NCBI GenBank assembly: GCA_012064415.1
Contig: SSNU01000086.1
Coordinates: forward strand, 12,094 to 62,531
Length of the DNA: 50,438 nucleotides
Reading direction: 5' to 3'
Source: Gyrodactylus bullatarudis
Taxonomy: Eukaryota > Platyhelminthes > Monogenea > Gyrodactylidea > Gyrodactylidae
The notes under the pieces are model-generated. The model was not told where the DNA came from and did not search any database. It worked only from the letters and a program-made list of their open reading frames with translations. Position 1 is the first letter of the stretch; every line of letters begins with the position of its first letter. Shown here in pieces: positions 43,967 through 50,438 of the stretch. The position numbers were made by a program, and so were the translations under genes.

Positions 43967-45332
43967 ATTGACTATTTTTTATTCTTTTCACAAAAAATCT
44001 TGATTAACCAACTAGATTAGTGTAGAGTAATAATTTTTTTCTTTTCTATTTATAAGAATTTAATTTTTAAAATAGTGTTAGATGTCAATTTTGTAGTATA
44101 TTTTTAAAATACCATCTTGATATAATAAGAGCTTCATAATTCATCCTGTTTAGGAAGAGTAGAAAATGAACGAAAAATGTGTTACGAAACTACTCGAATC
44201 TGATTGGTTGTTAAGAATCTTGCATTCTATTGGTCAATTCATAGGAGGAGTAGAGGTATAAAAGGAATTTTACTATGAAAGTAATTCAACTAGCGAGTCA
44301 TCATCTGTGTAAATGACTGTATTTGATTTTTTTTTGTAATTTATTATGGGCTGAAAAATATCATGAGGAGAGCTGTTTATTATTATTATTTTTTTATCTT
44401 TGCAATGGCTCTAGATACATGATATTTCAAGCTACTTTCAACAAATTAGTTTTTGACTGGTAAATTTTATCTTTTTGATTCTAATGATCAGTGAAGACTT
44501 TGACATTAATGAAGAGTCAGTTGAGAAGAATAAAAAGGAATGAATATGAAAAATGATTAGCAAAACAATAAATATCTTCACAAGACATATTTTGAGTAAT
44601 TTGATGTTGATTTACTAAATATTTTGATACTAGTATATATATATATCTTCGTCTTTAAAATATATTCTGAGAAAAACTGGTACTGTATATAAATTTAATA
44701 ATAATAACTTCTTTTCTTTTTTTGAGTTTATAAATCTGGTTTTGATTTCTTGAGAGAACTCTTCCAAGTTTTTTCTCTTCAAAGAGTTAGGTAGTTTATC
44801 AAAGTGTTTTTTACATCGATTAAATATAGCTAGATTTTTTACATGTCCTTCAATTCTGTAGCGTTCTCTAAGTCTAGAGATTCTCTTGGGCCTCAGGGTT
44901 TTTCTAATAAGTATGAGACTTTTTATATCTCTTGAATTTTGATAGACTCTGAGGGTTGACCAAGTTGTTTTCTGTACTGGGCAGACAGTTTGTTTCGATA
45001 AGTTCTGGCGACTCTCTGAAACTTCTTGACCATTCAATTTTTTCTGGGTTCCAACATCCAGAGCAGAACTCGACAACAGTTCGGGCCACCATTTTGTATA
45101 AGAATACCTTCACAAAGTCATTTTTTTATACATTTGTGTATTTGTATACATCTGCTGACAAAAGACCTATAGATTTCCTTATAATGTTCTGTAAAATCAA
45201 GAAAATTATTGTATTTAGCTCCTAAATCACGAACCGTGAATTTGGGGTCTATTATTTTATCATTAATACATATATTATTTTCAGTTTCAAATGAGAGACT
45301 CATTTAGAGGATTTGGAAGTCAAGTGGATATT

Positions 45333-45381
45333 CAGTAATAAAGCTTATATTTCACCGGGTCTCGTCAGACTATTACACCGT
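45333..45381 (-). ncRNA. type I hammerhead ribozyme of PLE-C
   Basis: Minus strand: CGGT (plus 45,378-45,381), stem I TAGT, core CTGACGA (plus 45,362-45,368), loop II GACCCGGT, GAAA, stem III AUA...UAU, stem I partner ACTG (plus 45,333-45,336, one G-U pair). Nearly identical to the copy at 6,283, where the partner is ACTA. Core intact. Confidence 0.78.
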
Positions 45382-45479
45382 CTAGATATATATAATAAAT
45401 AAAATGTACACTAATATCTTCTGATTGGTTCTATCATTCCAGAGTACAACAGGGGAGTGTTGGTTGCTAGTATCCACGA

Positions 45480-47058
45480 TCATTGTTTCCTCCTCACGTA
45501 TCTGTCCATCGTTGGTTGCCCACTTAGACTTTTACGTTTTCTACTTCTTTTGATAATCGCAGGTGCAGCCTTGTTTTTGCTTTGAATACTGCTAATTACA
45601 GGTTGAGATTTAATAAGATTATCAACTACCGTTGACTTGTCTGAATTTTCACTTTCAATCTCAATTGTACTTGTTACTGGGGCCGAAGACTGGAGATCAT
45701 TTAGCGGAGGCGTAGATTCAACTACTTGCTCATTTTGTTCAATTAACACTCTAACTTCGCTTGCATTGGGTTTCTGGGTTGAACTACAAATAGGGAAATT
45801 TTCAAGCAGCTTATGTTTGTAAATCTGCTTTATCCCGTCAGGCCTAACTTAGTGGCCAGGATTTTTTGCTTGCACAGAGCTGGGTTTAACTTTTTGATAA
45901 AATAGGCTTCTGCTTTGTTTAAGACATCTGCTCTCATCTTGTGAGGATCACTTGGGTTTGCTTTAAATAAGATACTGAAGTTGTTCACATCAGCAGTGTG
46001 ATTGGCATCCTTCAAGTGCTCTTTGATCCTTGCCTTTACTGATCTGACTGTTTGGCCTACATAGGTTGAACTACATTTACATTTGAACGAGTAGATCACA
46101 CCTTTCTTCTCGAGCCATGGGACTGGATCTTTGTTCAGGTCTGGAATGAGCTTCGTCGTTTTTGGAAGTATTTGCAGTTTGTACCCTGGAAATGCCTTCT
46201 TTGTTATCTCGAAGAGCTTATTGTTTAATACCTGATGAGCAGCGTCGCCCTTAAATGGTACTCTTAGATAAATCGGGGTGAGTTCCTTGACATCTTCGTC
46301 TGCTCTTACCCTGACATTGGAATGTTTTCTTATGAAAGCCTCAGGATACCCATCTTTCATTAACAACTCTGTCAATATTTCTTTGTCCTTCACTTTGTTC
46401 ACCTCAGACGTTAATCTTTCAATTTTTAGGAACTCATTCCTCACCAAGCTCTTCTTCTGGTACACAGGACTGAAACTAAGGAAAGGCATAAATTGCGATG
46501 GTACTGAAGACCCTCGTCTGAGCGATTTCATTGACCTTGGTTACTAAAACATCAAGAAAATTTAATGATTTTTCATCCTCGTCTTCTTTGGTAAATTCGA
46601 TTCCGCGATGCATAGAGTTGAGATTTGAAAGAATTCCGTCAATATCATCTCTTTCATCAAGGACCAGGAAGGTATCATCAAGATAACACGCATACAGGCG
46701 GGAGGAACTGATAAGGCAACTCATTTGACGACTTTCAAGAGAAGCAAAAAACATATCCGCAAGGAGTGGACCGATTGGACTGCCCATTGCTACGCCATCT
46801 GTTTGCTTGAAGTAATAGCCGGCAAATTTGAAGTCAATTTTTTGAACCGTCATCAAAATTAATTCGGAGATAAAATCTGGGGGGACACTGCAAATAGTTG
46901 GAAATTCATTAAGCTACTCACAAATAAACTTTACCGTTTCCTTTAGCGGTACATTTGTAAACAGGGAACTGATATCGAACGACACCATTTTGAAAGATGC
47001 GAAATCAATATTCCTTAGTTTTTCAGGTTCAACTTTTGAGTTGGTGTTAGCAGGGAGA
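45480..47058 (-). pseudogene. PLE-C reverse transcriptase / GIY-YIG protein, frameshifted
   Basis: The sequence begins in the RT (SKVEPEKLRNIDF, KMVSFDISSLFTNVPL) and, after an in-frame stop near 46,915, continues DGVAMGSPIGPLLADMFFAS and YACYLDDTFLVLDE with the catalytic Asp pair. A frameshift near 46,490 leads to LPFLSFSP-like sequence, YLRVPFKGDAAHQVL and the endonuclease IYSFKCKCSSTYVGQTVR...RIKEHL. Compared with PLE-D about 16 residues are missing right after EHL. A second frameshift near 45,835 separates the tail, which has DKSTVVDNLIKSQPVI, a basic cluster SRKRKS and the end SGQPTMDRYVRRKQ. The C-terminal Q..M..YV resembles a PIP box. Inactive as it stands. Confidence 0.85.
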
Positions 47059-47072
47059 GGTTAGGACTGCAA

Positions 47073-49040
47073 TTATCGTTTTGTAAGGAAAGAATCTATT
47101 TGTAACTGCCCACTGCATCTTTTCCTTTTCGTTCCTTTTTTGCTGATTGCAGGCTTCTCATTGATTGGCTTGAAACTGATAATTACTGGTTGAGAAATAA
47201 TTTGATTATCAACTATTGTTGACTTTTCTGAGTGTGCATTTTCATCAACTGTACCTGATGACATCTGAAGTTGATTACCTAGAGACGTAGTTTCAACTAC
47301 TTGCTTATTTGTTTCATAATTTGGTTCAACAACTTTTGTCTCAGCTTTTTGGGTGGAGCTGCAAATGGGTTCCTCATCAAGGGACTTCTTCTGATTTTGT
47401 GTCATTTTGGTGGAGCTAATTTTAGGGTAATTATCAAGAAGGTTAGCTAATCTTACTAATTTTTGTTTCTTAGTGAATCTGTCTTTCCCTTTGATACCCA
47501 GTTTTGTTGCTAATTCCTTTTGCCGACATAAATCAGGTTTTAATTTCGTGATGAAGTGGGATTCCGCTTTGTTCAAGACCCCTTCTTTGATAGGCTTAGA
47601 ATCACCAAGATTCGCTTGGTACAAAATGCTGAAGTTGCTCACATCAGCAGTGTGATTTGTCTTGGCAATGTGTTCCTGAACCGATGATCCTTTGTTACCA
47701 ACTCTCAGGTGTTCCTTTATTCTTGCCTTCACGGGCCTTACTGTTTGTCCTACGTACGACGAGCCACATTTACATTTATATAGGTAAATTACGCTCTTCT
47801 TATCTAACCAAGGGGTCGGGTCTTTGTTCAGGTCGGGGAGAAGCTTGGTTGTACTAGTTGGCCTGGAAAAGTTCTCTTCGTTATTTCGAATAATTTGTTT
47901 GTGAGGATTTGTTGAGTTGAATCACCCTTAAACGGTAGTTTAAGGTAAATTGGTGTCAACTCTTCAACGCCATCTTCAGCTTTCTCTCGGACGTTCGAAT
48001 GTTTTTCAATGAAAGCTTCTAGATAACCATCAATCATTAGCAGGTTAGTCAATACTCTTTTGTCATTAGATTGGTTGGCTTCTGATGAGAGTCTTTGGAT
48101 CTTCAAAAATTCATTTCTGACCACACTTTTCTTTTGACTGACAGGACTGTAGCTTAAGAACGGTAAAAATTGACTGGGTAAATGCTCGTGAGTGCGAATT
48201 CGTTAGATTTAGTCACCAGGACATCAAGAAAATTCAAAGCGTTTCCTTTTTCATCTTCCTTCGTGAATGAAATGTTCTCATGGATAAAGTTCAGGTTTGT
48301 CAGTATTGCATCCACATCTCTGTTTTGTTCGAGGACGAGAAAGGTGTCATCTAGATAGCGTACGTAAAGGCGAACTTCGTTGATCAGATCATTCATTGGA
48401 TTGGATTCCAGTGAGGCAAAAAACATATCAGCGACACCGTCTATTTGTTTGTAGCAGCGTCCACCATACTTGAAGTCGATATTCTGAACCGTCATCATGA
48501 TCAAATCAGCTATGACTTTTGAAGGAATACTGCAAAGAGAAGGATAATCGTTCAGCTTATCATTAATAAACTTAACCGTTTCTAGAAGGGGTACATTTGT
48601 GAACAACGAACTGACGTCAAACGAAACCATCTTGGAGGAATTGAAATTTACATTTCTCAGTTTTTCGACAAACTCGATCGAATTTTTGACTGAATGTTTG
48701 CAAAGTTCCTTCCTCAACGGAGTCAATACTTGCGTTAACCATTTCACCATTTTGTGTTGGGGCGTAGCTGACATGTCAAGTATCGGTCGGTACTTAAGAC
48801 CATTCGTCACATCCTTATGAACTTTGGGTAATAGGTAATCGCGTTGTAGAAACCTTTTGCTCTTGTCTCAGCTCTGGGTAAATCATTGGGACGAAATCTT
48901 GTTCTATCATTGAACAACTCCTTACCCTTCTGTAAATAATCGTTTTTTGATACAACTGCAATTCCAGTTCCTTTATCAATATGACACAATAGCAAGTCTG
49001 GATCTTTTCTCAATTCAAATAATTTTTCCCTGTAGATTTT
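47073..49040 (-). pseudogene. PLE-D reverse transcriptase / GIY-YIG protein, with RT deletion
   Basis: The start at about 49,040 reads LLLCHIDKGTGIAVVSKNDY, the conserved N-terminal motif of Penelope RTs. A deletion and frameshift near 48,840 remove about 30 residues before DYLLPKVHK. Then RPILDMSATPQHKMVKWL, SFDVSSLFTNVPLLE and the catalytic YVRYLDDTFLV follow. The G-MGSPIGP-LLA motif is missing: DGV joins directly to ADMFFASLES, an in-frame loss of about ten residues. Further frameshifts lie near 48,170 and 47,860. The endonuclease part reads CKCGSSYVGQTVR...RIKEHL with intact HIAKTNHT region and KAESHFITKLKPDLC. The tail has EKSTIVDNQIISQPVI, TKRKRCSGQ and ends QIDSFLTKR, a PIP-box-like C-terminus. 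Closest to PLE-C. Confidence 0.87.
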
Positions 49041-49044
49041 ATTT

Positions 49045-49215
49045 ATAGCTTTGATGACTTTATTGACATCGATTTCATTAATGAATCTCTAAAAATTCTT
49101 TCAAATGATCTAAAAGTTTTTGGGCTTAGCATCAATGAAAGTAAAACTTTCTTTATCACACCATTTACAACAAAGAGAATATCTAGGTTATTTTGTAATA
49201 AGATCGAATGAAATT
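49045..49215 (+). pseudogene. non-LTR RT fragment, family 2 relative
   Basis: The plus-strand frame reads SFDDFIDIDFINESLKILSN, GLSINESKTFFITPFTTKR and ends in a stop. It is homologous to 21,580-21,700 (FDDFMDINFINSSLKSL, LSINESKTF). It begins exactly where PLE-D's ORF similarity ends, so the two elements abut head to head. Confidence 0.75.
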
Positions 49216-50438
49216 TAGAAGATATCCTTTTTGACATTAATTGGGTCTTTGAAACAATTAACTTTCAAATAAATCCCTTCATTGGCAAAGTTTCACTCTA
49301 AATTACACACCAGTAGATGGGATTTTCAATATAAATCAGACCCTGATGAAATTATGTGTAAGAAAAAATTTTCATAAAATTTTGTCCTCGTAAATGTTTT
49401 TTATCATCACATTTTAGGTAATTCTGTGAGAGAATCAAGCCTGAAACTTTATTCGTTCAGCTATGGTATCGAAAGGGTTAAAAAGGTTTAAAGAATTGAG
49501 GATACAGGTAAAAGTCCCGTAAAGAGAGAAGAGATGAAATAAAATCCCAGCGTCCCCCTCTTATATAGGGCAAATTTAGCTCTACTCTCATTCGCTAAAT
49601 GCATGGACCAATCAGAGTCGAGGAAAGCTCATGGGGAAACTTACAAGTTATTTTTCATCATGAATTAGCAGCAGATCAATTTAATAGAACACAATGATTA
49701 ATTTTCAATTTTAAATAGACAGACATATAGACCTTATTTTTCTCTATATTCTGGTATAGTTTTTTTTCTTAAATTACGCCAAACAAAAAACTTTTTTGTT
49801 TTACATGATATAGTTTTAAAAAGAACACCATCAAAAAGCTTATGGAAAATTAATTCACCTCACAAATTTTCGATGTTCTAATCATCATGCTAAAAATTAT
49901 ATAGAGTTTTGAAAATGTTTTGGATATAGAAATTAAAAATTCAATCTCAAAATCTCACTCTAAAAAATATTCATGATTCATTCTTTAGAGGTAATACTTT
50001 ACATTCGTGTCAGCGTAAATTTATAAAAAAATCAACCAATCAGAATTGAGAACAACCTCTCCATGTCTTTCCTATGTTAACTAATGTTTTTTTAATATTT
50101 CTTTGTCTGTCTTTTATTTTTGGTGTTTTTTTATATTTTGATGAGGGATTATTTCTCCAAAATAAATTTTAACTATGAAAATATGAAAACGGACGAAAAT
50201 TCTCGAAATTTAACACTCTTGGTTTTCAAATTTTCTATAAATTGAGCTCAACAATTTTGGTTTTTAAGTAAAATGTAACATGCAAAATATGATTCAGGGG
50301 TCTTAGGGTTTTAAACACACTAAGCCTTGTAGGTTTAGTTCTATTTTCAAATAGTCTTATTTACTATTGTTTCACTTCGAGGCTTGAAGTAGAAGCCCTT
50401 TTTAATTTCAGGCTAGGACTGACAATTTTAAAGTTTAA
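49216..50438. other. no gene; solitary transposon end near 49,505
   Basis: 49,503-49,520 has TA followed by CAGGTAAAAGTCCCG, a variant of the CAGGTAAAAGCTC family end. CTTATATAGGG (outward TATA on the minus strand) and GGACCAATCAGAG follow about 55 and 105 bp inward. This is the same layout as the ends at 13,545 and 17,285. The remaining AT-rich DNA to the window end shows no ORF or motif. Confidence 0.5.

Larger units (their letters stand above)
37014..44319 (+). mobile_element. pogo/Tigger-like DNA transposon with 350 bp inverted repeats
   Basis: Left arm 37,014-37,363 and right arm 43,970-44,319 are near-identical reverse complements over 350 bp, starting CAGTCATTTACACAGATGAT. TA is duplicated at both ends (37,012-37,013, 44,320-44,321), and the intact non-LTR copy at 22,662 shows the single TA of the empty site. 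The transposase remnant sits against the right arm. Each arm has CCAAT/ATTGG and a GGTATAAAAGG pointing outward. Most of its 7.3 kb is a later retrotransposon insertion. Confidence 0.93.
36573..45283 (-). mobile_element. non-LTR copy (family 2) interrupted by the pogo-like element
   Basis: Two pieces, 45,283-44,320 (RT C-terminus and start of the UTR) and 37,013-36,573 (rest of the 3' end), join seamlessly to match the plus-strand copy at 21,715-23,180. The break carries a TA duplication and everything between is the 37,014-44,319 insertion. The 5' end abuts the 3' end of PLE-C exactly. Confidence 0.88.
45283..47058 (-). mobile_element. Penelope-like element PLE-C, 5'-truncated, with 3' ribozyme
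   Basis: The element spans from within the RT (47,058) through the GIY-YIG and tail to a terminal repeat with CCAATCAG, TATATATCT and a hammerhead, ending at TTTCAAATGAGAGAC (45,283). That end is fixed by the PLE-G copy at 6,233. It directly follows PLE-D in the same orientation. Confidence 0.8.

Noticed and set aside
1..50438. tRNA, rRNA, snRNA or CRISPR arrays
   Set aside because: No cloverleaf with A/B boxes, no rRNA core words and no regularly spaced repeats were seen by eye; a tRNAscan/Rfam run would be decisive.

Overview
The window looks like a piece of a gene-poor, very AT-rich animal nuclear genome, probably an invertebrate. The evidence is short GT...AG introns inside transposase genes, CCAAT/TATA promoter motifs, and a dense, nested mixture of eukaryotic transposable elements. 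I found no clear host gene, rRNA, tRNA or CRISPR array. The species cannot be named from the sequence alone. Almost every coding segment is a transposon remnant carrying frameshifts, stops or deletions.

Layout. 1-1,160: a ~400 bp palindrome made of two inverted LTR-like copies. 1,400-2,420: broken Penelope-like element (PLE-A). 2,640-5,800: MULE, Merlin-type and Ginger/KRBA2-like integrase fragments, with short non-LTR 3' tails. 6,230-8,800: PLE 3' ends with hammerhead ribozymes and a Tc1 fragment. 9,880-12,200: pogo/Tigger fragment and PLE-B. 12,300-13,760: ribozyme-bearing repeats and two TA-flanked inverted-repeat elements. 14,108-16,796: a complete but dead hAT element with an 8 bp target duplication. 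17,280-20,400: interrupted inverted-repeat elements, a mariner fragment and a MITE with a perfect 47 bp inverted repeat. 21,300-25,900: non-LTR copy, PLE-E and PLE-F. 28,848-34,430: a Tc1/mariner transposase split by a complete 3.9 kb Ty3/Gypsy-like LTR element. 35,300-35,830: unassigned ORF. 36,495-45,283: a nest in which a non-LTR copy was hit by a 7.3 kb pogo-like element, which holds a CR1/Jockey-like retrotransposon, which holds a second truncated one. 45,283-49,040: PLE-C and PLE-D in tandem on the minus strand.

The most interesting system is the Penelope-like group. The conserved parts of these elements are an RT with fused GIY-YIG endonuclease, a basic disordered tail that in three lineages ends in a PCNA-binding (PIP) box-like motif, and a terminal repeat holding CCAAT box, TATA box and a small type I hammerhead ribozyme in fixed order. 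I count eight ribozyme copies that keep the motif layout (one carries a core G8 substitution) and four clearly degraded ones. Their stem I sequences differ but stay complementary, and a putative loop-loop pairing exists in two different sequence versions. Hammerheads in Penelope-like elements are known in the literature; the pseudoknot and the PIP-like tail are my own readings and need computation.

All coordinates of element ends were set by eye from repeats, target duplications and motifs. Where an edge is uncertain the entry says so.
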